Shown piece after piece: positions 55,755-64,000 of a stretch of 64,000 nucleotides of DNA. Position 1 is the first letter of the stretch. Every line of letters begins with the position of its first letter. Origin of the DNA: Aerococcus urinaehominis (lineage in GTDB: Bacteria > Bacillota > Bacilli > Lactobacillales > Aerococcaceae); assembly GCF_001543245.1 (NCBI RefSeq), contig NZ_CP014163.1:1718387-1782386 (forward strand), written 5' to 3'. The position numbers and the translations under genes are program-made. The notes beneath the pieces are model-generated. The model was not told where the DNA came from. It saw nothing but the letters and a program-made list of their open reading frames with translations, and made no database searches.

Positions 55755-56226
55755 ACTAGACCAACTATACCGGGCAGTAATCGTTGACCACTATAACAAG
55801 CCCCACCATTACGGCAGTTTGGCCAATGCCAGCAATTCCATTGAACTGCGCAACCCCACCTGTGGGGATGTCATTATTCTTTATTTAGATATCCAAGATG
55901 ATGTCATCCAAGACGTGGCCTTTGCTGGGGAAGGCTGTGCCATCTCAACTGCCTCAGCCTCTATGATGTCGGACCTGATTATCGGGAAAACATTGGCTGA
56001 GGCCCAAGATTTGGCCCATACCTTCTACGATATGGTGACTGCTAAAAATGAAGACCAAAAGCAACTACAAAAAGACCTGGGCGAAGCAGCCCTGTTAGCC
56101 GGCGTTAAGAAGTTTCCTGCCCGGATTAAATGTGCCACTTTGGGCTGGAAGGCCATGGAAGGCGCCTTAGACGACCGCTACGGACAAGATACCAGCCTTG
56201 ATATCGAAGACCTGGAAGGAGAATAA
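55741..56226 (+). CDS. sufU: Zinc-dependent sulfurtransferase SufU
   Basis: Accepts persulfide from SufS, 161 residues. The Zn/active-site cysteines sit in NPTCGDV, GEGCAISTAS and IKCATLGWKAME. The Firmicute sufCDSUB order supports the SufU rather than IscU assignment. Confidence 0.95.
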   Translation: MALSRLDQLYRAVIVDHYNKPHHYGSLANASNSIELRNPTCGDVIILYLDIQDDVIQDVAFAGEGCAISTASASMMSDLIIGKTLAEAQDLAHTFYDMVTAKNEDQKQLQKDLGEAALLAGVKKFPARIKCATLGWKAMEGALDDRYGQDTSLDIEDLEGE

Positions 56227-56229
56227 ACA

Positions 56230-57627
56230 ATGAGTGAAGTACCAGTAATTGATGATTACAAATTTGGCTTCCACGATGATATTGAATCTGAAGTGGAAAT
56301 TGGTACCGATGGCCTTAATGAACAGGTCATTCGTGATATCTCAGCCGAAAAAGAGGAGCCAGAGTGGATGCTCCAATTCCGTTTGGATGCCTACGACCGC
56401 TACAAGCAATCCCATTTTCCTAAGTGGGGTCCAGACCTATCCCATTTAGATTTTGATGACATCACCTATTACAAGCGTAAGGCCGGTACCAAGGCCCGGA
56501 CCTGGGATGATGTCCCTGATAAGATTAAGGAAACCTTTGAACGGATTGGGATTCCTGAAGCTGAACGAGCCCAATTAGCTGGGGTCGTAACCCAGTACGA
56601 GTCTGAAGTGGTCTACCAAAACATGAAAAAAGTCTACGAAGACCAGGGCATTATCTTTACCGACTGTGATTCAGGCTTGCGCGAGCACCCAGAAATCTTT
56701 AAAAAATATTTCGGAAAACTCGTCCCACCTTCAGACAACTTCCAGGCTGCCTTGAACTCTTCAGTTTGGTCAGGGGGGACCTTTATCTATGTGCCTAAGG
56801 GCGTGAAGGTTGACCTGCCCCTACAAACCTACTTCCGCATGAACGATGACCGCATGGGCCAATTTGAACGGACCCTGATTGTAGTTGATGAAGGGGCCTC
56901 AGTCGAATACATTGAAGGCTGTACCGCCCCAACTTATTCTGATTCCTCGCTCCACTGCGCCGTGGTAGAAATCTTCGTGGAAGAAGGGGGCTACTGCCGC
57001 TATTCCACCATCCAAAACTGGTCAGAATCAGTTTATAACCTGGTGACCAAACGGGCCTGGGTGGGCAAGAACGCGACCATGGAATGGGTCGACGGTAACC
57101 TGGGGGCCGATGTCACCATGAAATACCCATCTTGCTACCTGGAAGGTGAGGGTGCGCGTGGTACCATGCTATCAGTGGCCTTCGCCAATGGTGACCGAAT
57201 CCAAGATACTGGGGCCAAGATGATTCACAATGCCCCAAATACCTCTAGCTCCATTATTTCTAAGTCCATCGCCCGCGATGGCGGTGCCGTTAACTACCGG
57301 GGTGACGTGGTCTTTGCCAAGAACTCCCAAGGGTCCAAGTCCCATATCGAGTGTGATACCATTCTGATGGATGACAAGTCCAAGTCAGATACCATCCCTT
57401 TTAACGAAATCCGCAACGGTAAGGTGGACCTGGAACATGAGGCCAAGGTTTCTAAGATTTCAGAAGACCAACTCTACTACCTCATGAGCCGCGGCCTATC
57501 AGAAGGTGATGCCACTGAGATGATTATCCTCGGTTTCGTTGAGCCATTCTCTAAGGAATTACCACTAGAGTACGCCGTTGAGCTCAACCGCTTGATCGCT
57601 TATGAGATGGAAGGGTCTGTGGGATAG
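56230..57627 (+). CDS. sufB: Fe-S cluster assembly protein SufB
   Basis: Main scaffold on which clusters form, 465 residues. The conserved segments [40 protein letters not shown]-like ([18 protein letters not shown]) and [20 protein letters not shown] are intact, including the cysteine in GCTAP. Last gene of the operon, followed by a terminator. Confidence 0.96.
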   Translation: MSEVPVIDDYKFGFHDDIESEVEIGTDGLNEQVIRDISAEKEEPEWMLQFRLDAYDRYKQSHFPKWGPDLSHLDFDDITYYKRKAGTKARTWDDVPDKIKETFERIGIPEAERAQLAGVVTQYESEVVYQNMKKVYEDQGIIFTDCDSGLREHPEIFKKYFGKLVPPSDNFQAALNSSVWSGGTFIYVPKGVKVDLPLQTYFRMNDDRMGQFERTLIVVDEGASVEYIEGCTAPTYSDSSLHCAVVEIFVEEGGYCRYSTIQNWSESVYNLVTKRAWVGKNATMEWVDGNLGADVTMKYPSCYLEGEGARGTMLSVAFANGDRIQDTGAKMIHNAPNTSSSIISKSIARDGGAVNYRGDVVFAKNSQGSKSHIECDTILMDDKSKSDTIPFNEIRNGKVDLEHEAKVSKISEDQLYYLMSRGLSEGDATEMIILGFVEPFSKELPLEYAVELNRLIAYEMEGSVG

Positions 57628-57704
57628 GCCTGAAAAAGCCTTATGTAGCAAGGACTAGCCGAACAAATTGATGATTTTTGCCTGGTTTCATGCCCATATT
57701 TTTT

Positions 57705-57732
57705 AAAGCCCTAGCGTTGCTAGGGCTTTTTT
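57705..57732 (+). terminator. Terminator of sufCDSUB
   Basis: AAAGCCCTAG/CTAGGGCTTTTTT hairpin with a 5-nt loop. Confidence 0.92.
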
Positions 57733-57766
57733 AATTCTGCTATTTCTTAGAATGGCTGCATAACTA

Positions 57767-57795
57767 TTGAAAAAATATTTAAGTCCATGTATGAT
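57767..57795 (+). promoter_or_regulatory. Promoter of the orphan structured RNA
   Basis: TTGAAA 57767-57772 and TATGAT 57790-57795, 17 bp apart, upstream of a region with no ORF. Confidence 0.7.
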
Positions 57796-57801
57796 TCAAA
57801 A

Positions 57802-57996
57802 TGAATAGCCGCTAAATCTGCTATTCCGTTTAGCGTATACGCTGTTGTCGTCAAACTGTCTGCTCATAAACGGCAGAGGCATAACTGGGGGAAGTTATGT
57901 TGCCTGACAGAGGCCTAAATCTGATCGTTGGTCAAGAGTATGGACAACTCATACTCCTTCCCTAATAGCGCCTACCAAGTGGGCGCTATTTTTTTA
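57802..57996 (+). ncRNA. Candidate small RNA or attenuator leader (about 195 nt)
   Basis: Between a good promoter and a strong terminator (57964-57996, AATAGCGCC/GGGCGCTATT then T7) lie several hairpins: GCTAAA/TTTAGC, AGCGTATACGCT (palindrome), CTGTC/GACAG enclosing CATAAC/GTTATG, and GAGTATG/CATACTC. AATAGC occurs at the 5' end and again in the terminator, and GCTATT occurs at 57820 and in the terminator's 3' arm, so alternative pairings typical of attenuators are possible. I did not recognise it as 6S, SRP, tmRNA, RNase P or a T-box. Confidence 0.5.
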
Positions 57997-58035
57997 ACCA
58001 ATGTAAATCATTATTAGGGTGGTGCCTAAATCATA

Positions 58036-58578
58036 TTGAATACAAAATATTCTAATAATTTAATTGATATTTTAGATTTTTATCGAAAATATTTTTGTTA
58101 TCAAAATTGTATCATCGAGACTAGATATAAAAAAATTAATCCAATCCAGATATCATTTGAAGAGAACCAGCTCCCACACTTACTAGGATTAGGCAAAGTA
58201 GGTTGTCCAGAAGGGGCTAGGGGAGTTTATAATATTGAAAAGTGAAAGCTTACTGAATCTGATATAAAAAGGCACCATAACTATAAGCTTATTAAACCAA
58301 GAATATCCGGGTTCTATCATCTGCATGATATGTTTTTTGGTAAAAATACTGTAAAAACCTGTTTGTTAAAGAAAGACAACTTGGTAAAGACTAAAATGAA
58401 TAGAGAGCTAGATATTTTGGTTTTTGATAATAACCCTAGAGAAAGTAGAGTTTATGTATTAGGATTAAAACTTGATGAGAAGCGAAAAATTTATTATCCA
58501 GCTACATTCCATCAAGCTAAAAAATCCAAATGTAAAGGGCTCAGAAGAACAGAAATAATTAGAATGACCTGGATTTAA
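58036..58578 (+). pseudogene. PBECR4-like toxin/nuclease-domain protein, interrupted by in-frame TGA
   Basis: An AT-rich frame of 181 codons starting at TTG 58036. The segment IQISFEENQLPHLLGL recalls the PBECR4 family (phage Barnase-EndoU-ColicinE5/D-RelE-like nucleases), an uncertain match. TGA at 58243-58245 (VYNIEK, stop, KLTESDIKRHH) interrupts it; the rest continues in frame to FHQAKKSKCKGLRRTE, which also looks family-like. Only one lesion is present. No convincing ribosome site precedes the start. The candidate attenuator lies just upstream. Confidence 0.5.
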
Positions 58579-58612
58579 AAAAGGTAGCCAGCTAATGCTC
58601 GCTACCTTTTTT
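58577..58612. terminator. Bidirectional terminator between converging genes
   Basis: AAAAAAGGTAGC pairs with GCTACCTTTTTT across a 12-nt loop. Confidence 0.9.
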
Positions 58613-58786
58613 CCTTGCATAAGTATAGAGTTGTTTGATGGTCTTAAATCGCACCATGTCATAAGTAAGTTTCTCTGATAAATCATGGACAGTTGAGTAA
58701 GATACACCAGATCCTTTAGAAATGCTATACAAACTCTCACCGCTAGTTAATAATTCGGTAATGGTTTCTTCTATCTCTTTAAACAT
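58592..58786 (-). CDS. Small helix-turn-helix protein
   Basis: A 64-residue protein: MFKEIEETITELLTSGESLY, then SISKGSGVSYSTVHDLSEKL, a possible HTH, and a basic C-terminus. AAGGACTG precedes the ATG. The stop lies inside the shared terminator. It faces the toxin-like pseudogene and could be its regulator or antitoxin, but convergent orientation is unusual for that. Confidence 0.55.
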   Translation of the reverse strand: MFKEIEETITELLTSGESLYSISKGSGVSYSTVHDLSEKLTYDMVRFKTIKQLYTYARKKGSEH

Positions 58787-58885
58787 ACAATCAGTCCTTT
58801 TTAGAAATTAAATCGGATATAATCATTTTTTTATAAAAAGCTAGCTACTGGATTTGCTTATACTTACGGTAGATTACAAGCTATA

Positions 58886-59908
58886 TCACTCTGAACGAAA
58901 TTTGACCCCATTTTCTTTCAATCGTTTCAAAGTTGCTGGGCCAATCCCGTCTATTTGTAGTAATTCTTTTTCAGTAATTTTAGCAAAGTCATCAAGTGCT
59001 TCTAAATTATTCTGGAGCAGGGGATGGACAAAACGAGCACCAATATTCGCGAAGATGCCTTGGTTTTCGAGCTCTCTTGCTTTTGCGTGGTTTACAAATA
59101 GACGTTCCGTTGCAGTGATTTGTTTAGGATCAAGTTTATATAGGTACGCTCTAATATACTGATACAAGTAGTCTGATTCAGTGAATAAGGACATGACATC
59201 TAAAAAGGTGACGGCTAGTGATTCGGCTGAGTTGACGGCATAGGTGTCCAAATCATTTGCGTAATATAGGACGCTGTATTGATTAAACTCCTCAGTCGAT
59301 TGAAAAAATTTGGTAATAGCTGGATTTATTTCCCACAAATGCTTAATCAATCGGTTTGCTTGGTCGAAATCTTGATTAAGCACATAAGCCATAATCATAG
59401 GTAACAGCAGACGGTCATCGTCAAAGCCATCATATTTTTTAAAGAGGGTGCGGCTTTGTTTGATGTTGCCAGTCTTAGCGTAAAGGGCCATTAACTGGTA
59501 GCGAACCCCTAAGTTATCATGAGGCACTAAATTTAAAAAGGCTTTAGCATGAGCTTCGGCTTTTGCATACATTAATTGATTAAAATAGTAATCAATCAAT
59601 TCAGCTTTTAGCCGGAAGTATGGCCGGTTATCAATATCGGCATAGCCACCATCTTTTAATTGCTTACGGTGGGATTGAAAATATTTAGCTTCCAATTCAG
59701 CTAACTTGCGATAATTTTGATGGTAATCTTCACCCATTAGGATAAGTAAGGTCTGGATATCTAAATTATCAGGATCTAGCTTAGCCACCTCTTGAAGCAG
59801 CTCTCTCTGGTTCTCTGTATTTTCTTCATTTAAGGCTCTTTCTAATAGACTAGGCACCTCAAAAAAGGCATTAGCCTCACTTAGTAAATCTTCAATATCT
59901 TTACTCAT
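58886..59908 (-). CDS. Helical-repeat (TPR-like) protein with C-terminal helix-hairpin-helix
   Basis: A 340-residue soluble protein. Most of it consists of TPR-like helical pairs (for example YAKAEAHAKAFLNLVPHDNL and LMALYAKTGNIKQSRTLFKK). The last about 35 residues form an HhH-like element (DDFAKITEKELLQIDGIGPA, TLKRLKENGVKF) as found in DNA-repair proteins, where it binds DNA backbones. I do not know a named family with this combination. GGAGTTGC lies before the ATG on the minus strand. Confidence 0.65.
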   Translation of the reverse strand: MSKDIEDLLSEANAFFEVPSLLERALNEENTENQRELLQEVAKLDPDNLDIQTLLILMGEDYHQNYRKLAELEAKYFQSHRKQLKDGGYADIDNRPYFRLKAELIDYYFNQLMYAKAEAHAKAFLNLVPHDNLGVRYQLMALYAKTGNIKQSRTLFKKYDGFDDDRLLLPMIMAYVLNQDFDQANRLIKHLWEINPAITKFFQSTEEFNQYSVLYYANDLDTYAVNSAESLAVTFLDVMSLFTESDYLYQYIRAYLYKLDPKQITATERLFVNHAKARELENQGIFANIGARFVHPLLQNNLEALDDFAKITEKELLQIDGIGPATLKRLKENGVKFRSE

Positions 59909-60162
59909 GATCGCAACTCCTTATATTTTTTATTGACTGTTACAAACTTGCCTATATCAAACAGCTTAGGTTAAATATTACTATATGTTAAGCATTTTAT
60001 GGAAAAATGCTTAATAAAATAGCTCGATCAGTGGCTAGGGCATCCGATTTAAGTACAATATAGGAAGTAATTAAAATAATGAACGAAGAGTATATTAGCA
60101 AGAATTGTTAAGGGCTATCAAATATATTACAGTATAGATGTAAAAAAGGAAGGGGGATTATT

Positions 60163-60390
60163 ATGTCAGTAGTATCTCTTAGATTAAATGAAGAAGAGGA
60201 AAAGCTTTTTAAAGGGTATTCTCAGCAGACGGGTAAAACGCTCTCAGAACTTTTTAAAACTGCACTGGCAGAAGAAATTGAAACGGAGCTAGATTATGAA
60301 ATAGGCGTGCAGGCACTAGAAGCTTATCGCCAAGATCCTGTTTCTAGCTCAATAGGTGAGTTTATTAAGGAATTGGAAAACGACCTATAG
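60163..60390 (+). CDS. RelB/DinJ-like ribbon-helix-helix antitoxin
   Basis: A 75-residue antitoxin: MSVVSLRLNEEEEKLFKGYS followed by TGKTLSELFKTALAEEIE (RHH fold) and an acidic C-terminal tail (EAYRQDPVSSS, GEFIKELENDL) that would wrap the toxin. GGAAGGGGG is the ribosome site. Intact, unlike the toxin that follows. Confidence 0.8.
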   Translation: MSVVSLRLNEEEEKLFKGYSQQTGKTLSELFKTALAEEIETELDYEIGVQALEAYRQDPVSSSIGEFIKELENDL

Positions 60391-60646
60391 CTTAGAATTA
60401 TCTAAAACTGCAATAAAGCAACTTCGTAAGATGAACCAGCATATTTCAATTATGTTAGTGAAAGCAAGGGTGAAGGAATTAGATGGTTTAGAGGACCCGC
60501 GTTCAAAAGGTAAGGCACTGTCTAGTCAGTTAAAAGGATTATGGCGCTATCGCGTTGGTCAATATCGTATTATCTGTGAGATATAGGATGATAAACTTAT
60601 TGTGTTAGCCCTATCGGTCGGTCATCGGAAAAATATTTATGAATGA
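60380..60646 (+). pseudogene. RelE-family mRNA interferase toxin, damaged at start and by in-frame TAG
   Basis: RelE/StbE-type fold: TYSLELSKTAIKQLRKM, DPRSKGKALSSQLKGLWRYR and VGQYRIICEI. TAG at 60584-60586 follows CEI, and the same frame continues DDKLIVLALSVGHRKNIYE to 60646, the normal C-terminus; the missing codon is probably CAG (CEIQDDKLIV is usual). The expected ATG before TYSLE is ACG at 60380; the only upstream start is GTG 60356. Both lesions suggest an inactive toxin. Confidence 0.78.
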
Positions 60647-60668
60647 GCTTGTTAGCTGGTATGATATG

Positions 60669-60716
60669 CCTCATAAGTAGTTACTTGTTTAAGTGTCTGC
60701 TTATGGGGGATTTTTT
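60669..60716 (+). terminator. Terminator after relBE
   Basis: CCTCATAAGTAG pairs with CTGCTTATGGGG (two G-U pairs), followed by GATTTTTT. Confidence 0.8.
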
Positions 60717-60943
60717 ATATTAATATTAGATTAAATATTTAAATTTATTTTTTCAATACCCCAGTTTAATGACTTTAGGTGGTTTTGAGCTTGTTGCATT
60801 AAGTAATTTCTGGAGAAAGTAATATTACAGTTAGTTAAATATTTTAAATAATGTCAAAATTATTTGATAGTAATTTTTCGTTTTATGAATTATAGTTAAT
60901 TTAATATTTGTTATAATGATTTTAGAAGGCTAGGAGGAATGAC
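60717..60943. other. AT-rich intergenic region
   Basis: No ORF seen. TTGTTATAATGAT near 60911 contains a TATAAT -10 of the following HTH gene; no clear -35. Confidence 0.4.
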
Positions 60944-61111
60944 ATGCATTTAGGCGACAAGCTGAGATCGCTCAGAAAGTCAAATGGATATAGCCAGGAG
61001 GAAATAGCAGAAAAGTTAAATGTTTCCAGGCAAACAGTTTCTAATTGGGAGAATTTTAAATCCCAACCTAGGGCTAATCAACTTTATGAATTTATCAAGT
61101 TGAAAGCGTGA
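60944..61111 (+). CDS. Short XRE-family HTH protein
   Basis: A 55-residue protein carrying a full HTH_3 fold: MHLGDKLRSLRKSNGYSQEE, then IAEKLNVSRQTVSNWENFKS. It ends (QPRANQLYEFIKLKA) where relatives continue into a helix and sensor domain, so it may be a truncated regulator or a very small DNA-binding protein. AGGAGG lies upstream. It lies 138 bp before cas3 and might regulate the CRISPR locus. Confidence 0.65.
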   Translation: MHLGDKLRSLRKSNGYSQEEIAEKLNVSRQTVSNWENFKSQPRANQLYEFIKLKA

Positions 61112-61149
61112 CCAGTTGTTGAGATAATAGATATGTAAGAAATATTTTA

Positions 61150-61228
61150 TTTATGCCCGCGCTAGCGGGCGTGATCCTTTAATTTTTGTGATAGAAGGAT
61201 TTCATACCTGCGTTAGCAGGGGTTTTCC
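61150..61228 (+). CRISPR. Degenerate two-repeat mini-CRISPR in the cas3 leader
   Basis: Two type I-E-like repeats of 28 nt lie at 61150-61177 and 61201-61228 with 23 nt between. The stem is CCCGC-gcta-GCGGG in the first and CCTGC-gtta-GCAGG in the second, a compensating pair change. The first ends GTGATCC as in type I-E repeats. The spacer is shorter than the 32-33 nt usual for I-E. The second repeat ends 21 bases before the cas3 ATG. Confidence 0.65.
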
Positions 61229-61249
61229 AAGCTTGATGAGAAGGGGGAG

Positions 61250-64000
61250 ATGGTTATTTATACAGTAGCGCAGCCTTTTTGGGCAAAAAAACAGGATAGT
61301 GATGGTATATACCAATGGTTACCACTGGGACAACATCTTGAAGATGCTAGGCAGGTCAGCGGCCTATTATGGGAGCACTGGCTTTCCAAGGGGCAGAGAC
61401 AGGTCATCATATCAAATTTATCACCAGCGGATGCAGGTACTGGCAGGTGTCTAGCCGAATTTCTCGGCGCAGTCCACGACTTGGCCAAGGCAACTCCTGC
61501 CTTCCAAGTGAAAAGGGGCTATACTAACACGCCAGATTTAGACAGTTTTTTAATTGAGGAACTAGAACACTTTGGTTACAAAGGCTTGTCTTTAAAAGAC
61601 CTACCGAGCGCTTCAAAGTCACCTCATGCCAAAGCAGGTCAAGTCCTGCTTGAAGTTTTTGGGGTTAACAGAGATATTGCTTCAATTATTGGCGGACACC
61701 ATGGTCGCCCTCTTGATAATGAGAATGAGATAAAGGACCAAAAAGCCTACGACAGTAACTATTTTCAGGAAAGTAAGGGTAATATCCATGAACTCTGGCA
61801 AGACCAGCAAAAAAAGATTTTAGACCGTGCCTTAGAACTGTCAGGTTTTGCTTCGGTAGATGAGTTGCCTACTATTAGGCAGCAAGGCCAAGTGCTTTTA
61901 TCAGGATTACTGATTATGGCAGACTGGATTGCCAGTAACCCTAGCTATTTCCCCTTGCTAGAAATTGATCAAAGCCAGGAAATTGATCAAAGTGAACGTG
62001 CACAAAATGGTTTTCAGAAATGGTTTGCCACCTATCCTATAGAATTTGAAACAAAGACCAGTGAATACCTTTTTAGAGAGCGGTTTAAATTTAAACAAGC
62101 GCGAGAAGTTCAAGAAAAGTTTGTTGAAACCATTGCCTCATGTGAAGAACCGGGTATCTTTATTTTAGAAGCCCCCATGGGACTCGGTAAGACTGAGGCT
62201 GCCCTGGCTGGAGCTGAATTACTAGCAGCTAAAACTGGTCGGAGTGGTGTCTTCTTCGGTCTCCCAACCCAGGCAACCTCAGATGGGATTTTCCCCCGCA
62301 TTGAAGATTGGTTAGAAAAGATTAGTGCGGACTATGATGATAAGGTATCCCTTCAGTTAGTTCACGGAAAATCCGCTCTAAATCCAAACTTCCAAAATTT
62401 AGCCAAACAAGTTGATATCGATAATGAAGAAAGCTTGGTGGCATCGGTCCAGGTAAATCAATGGTTCAGGGGACGGAAAACTTCCAATTTAGATGACTTT
62501 GTCGTCGGTACCGTCGACCAATTTTTGATGCTGGCCCTAAAGCAAAAACACCTGGCCTTAAGGCACCTGGGTTTTAGTAAAAAAGTGGTTATCATTGATG
62601 AAGTTCATGCCTATGATGCTTATATGAATCAGTATTTACATCGGGCTTTGGAGTGGATGGGAACCTATCAAGTGCCAGTCATTATTTTATCGGCTACCCT
62701 GCCAGCTAAAAGTCGCTGGCAACTAGCCCATGCCTATCTCAAGGGTAAAGGTATTAATAGAAAAGAAGTTAAAAGACTGAAAGAGTATTTGCTATATGAC
62801 GATTACCCATTAATTACTTATACGGACGGTAAGCAACTGGTACAAGAGGCTGACTTTAAACCAGCAAAAAAAATTACAAATGTAGTGGTTAATCAGATTC
62901 AGGATGAAGAATTGCTACTATTATTAGATAGTTGGATGGAGGGGTCGGGTAACATTGGGATTATTGTCAATACCGTCCGCCGGGCCCAAGAATTAGGTAA
63001 GCAATGTGTCGAACGCTATGGTGAGGATATGGTTGATATTCTCCATTCATCATTTATAGCGACCGACCGAAAAGCTAAAGAACAACAACTGATGGCAAGC
63101 ATCGGTAAAGAAGGTAATCGGCCTGATCGCCATATTTATATCGGCACACAGGTTATGGAGCAGTCACTGGATATCGATTTTGATGTTCTGGTAACCGATT
63201 TAGCTCCAATGGATCTTTTAATTCAAAGGATTGGCCGCTTACACCGCCATGACCGACCAGACAGACCAGCAGCTCATAAATTGCCGTGTGTTTATGTATT
63301 GGGTACTAGCCCAGACTTTGAATTTGAACCAGGTAGTGCCGCTGTTTATAGAGACTACCTACTAATTAGAACCCAGGCATGTTTACCTGAAAAGATTAAC
63401 CTGCCGACTGATATTTCACCCCTAGTGCAAAAGGTCTACGATGAATCGCTAGTATTTGAATTTGAAAATAATCAAGACCACTACGATAAAGCTAGTACAG
63501 ACTACCAACAATTATTAACTAGAAAAGAAAAAGGGGCACAAACCTATCGATTGAGTCCGCCGCCAAGTAAGCATAGAAATATCATTGGTTGGCTGAGCGG
63601 CACTAACCCCAATACAAGTGAAGAATATGGTTATGCCCAGGTCAGAGATAGTGATGAAAGTATTGAGGTGATTTTGCTGAAAAGACATGGTCAAGGATAC
63701 AGTCTTTTCAATGAAGATGAAGATATTTCCGCAGCAATTGAAGATGCTGGTATTGCTAAAGCCATGGCACAGGAAACCATCAAATTACCTGGTGCTTTGA
63801 GTCGGAATTATAATATCGATACTACCATCAAGCAATTGGAGGAGGATTATAATAAATATTTATCTAATTGGGACAAGCAACCCTGGCTTAAGGGTCAACT
63901 GGGACTAATTCTTGACGAGCAAGGTTACTATCGCTTAGGAGAATTTATATTAAGTTACACCAAAAAATACGGTTTAGAGATGAGAAAGGAAGGGACAGAT
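61250..64000 (+). CDS. cas3: CRISPR-associated helicase-nuclease Cas3 (type I-E), 3' truncated by window edge
   Basis: Nuclease-helicase recruited by Cascade to degrade target DNA; 917 codons are present with no stop before the window ends. The N-terminal segment FWAKKQDSDGIYQWLPL precedes the HD domain: His76-Asp77 (GAVHDLAKATPAFQ), PHAKAG and GGHHGRP. The helicase core has Walker A with Lys314 (APMGLGKTEAAL), DEVH box at 450-453 (IDEVHAYD), ILSATLP and the arginine motif QRIGRLHRH. The ATG at 61250 closely follows GGGGGAG. Type I-E is supported by the fused HD-helicase, the length and the nearby repeats. The Cascade genes would lie to the right. Confidence 0.92.
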   Translation, partial: MVIYTVAQPFWAKKQDSDGIYQWLPLGQHLEDARQVSGLLWEHWLSKGQRQVIISNLSPADAGTGRCLAEFLGAVHDLAKATPAFQVKRGYTNTPDLDSFLIEELEHFGYKGLSLKDLPSASKSPHAKAGQVLLEVFGVNRDIASIIGGHHGRPLDNENEIKDQKAYDSNYFQESKGNIHELWQDQQKKILDRALELSGFASVDELPTIRQQGQVLLSGLLIMADWIASNPSYFPLLEIDQSQEIDQSERAQNGFQKWFATYPIEFETKTSEYLFRERFKFKQAREVQEKFVETIASCEEPGIFILEAPMGLGKTEAALAGAELLAAKTGRSGVFFGLPTQATSDGIFPRIEDWLEKISADYDDKVSLQLVHGKSALNPNFQNLAKQVDIDNEESLVASVQVNQWFRGRKTSNLDDFVVGTVDQFLMLALKQKHLALRHLGFSKKVVIIDEVHAYDAYMNQYLHRALEWMGTYQVPVIILSATLPAKSRWQLAHAYLKGKGINRKEVKRLKEYLLYDDYPLITYTDGKQLVQEADFKPAKKITNVVVNQIQDEELLLLLDSWMEGSGNIGIIVNTVRRAQELGKQCVERYGEDMVDILHSSFIATDRKAKEQQLMASIGKEGNRPDRHIYIGTQVMEQSLDIDFDVLVTDLAPMDLLIQRIGRLHRHDRPDRPAAHKLPCVYVLGTSPDFEFEPGSAAVYRDYLLIRTQACLPEKINLPTDISPLVQKVYDESLVFEFENNQDHYDKASTDYQQLLTRKEKGAQTYRLSPPPSKHRNIIGWLSGTNPNTSEEYGYAQVRDSDESIEVILLKRHGQGYSLFNEDEDISAAIEDAGIAKAMAQETIKLPGALSRNYNIDTTIKQLEEDYNKYLSNWDKQPWLKGQLGLILDEQGYYRLGEFILSYTKKYGLEMRKEGTD

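Overview
The window looks like a chromosomal segment of a Gram-positive member of the Lactobacillales. Evidence is the lipobox lipoproteins, an LPXTG surface protein, strong AGGAGG-type ribosome sites, a serine T-box, a sufCDSUB operon, trehalose PTS genes and RodA. The mix of C30 carotenoid genes, urease and type I-E Cas3 would fit Aerococcaceae, but that placement is a guess. Most genes use GC-richer codons; two stretches (about 7.5-18.5 kb and 58-61 kb) are visibly AT-richer and look acquired.

Layout. 1-6 kb: an old-yellow-enzyme reductase cut by the window edge, a LysR regulator, a lipoprotein and crtNM (4,4'-diaponeurosporene-type carotenoid). 7.4-18.5 kb: an AT-rich island with a peptide/nickel-type ABC transporter operon in which three of four genes carry a lesion, followed by an intact ureABCEFGD set and a urea transporter. 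The island lies between two 40-bp near-identical direct repeats whose sequence reads as a four-hexamer PhoP box; the right copy sits at the promoter of an LPXTG-anchored phosphatase. 21.7-30.6 kb: a lipase-like hydrolase, a two-gene McrBC-like AAA/nuclease defence system, a membrane protein, a ROK kinase and two orphan mannose-type EIIA proteins. 30.8-39 kb: T-box and serS, nagA, a DMT exporter, an acetyltransferase, an aldo-keto reductase and a MetQ-type lipoprotein. 39.5-40.9 kb: a complete IS256-family element with an 8-bp target duplication. 41.6-57.6 kb: small lipoproteins and membrane proteins, treP-treC under a cre site, yihY-rodA-arsC-like, and sufCDSUB behind a Fur-like box. 57.7-64 kb: an orphan structured RNA or attenuator, a broken toxin-like gene, small HTH genes, a relBE pair with a damaged toxin, and the start of a type I-E CRISPR-Cas locus (cas3, running off the edge) preceded by a degenerate two-repeat mini-array.

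The most unusual content is in the intergenic regions. Three repeat families occupy almost every large gap. Family A is a roughly 120-bp unit forming a long hairpin whose arms vary with compensating changes. Families B and C have unrelated sequences but both consist of inverted repeats spaced almost exactly 73 bp apart (about seven helical turns) with two alternating spacer types. B arrays are bracketed by a fourth hairpin type (T) that resembles a terminator. I know of no described element that matches these, and they are the best candidates for an undescribed system here.
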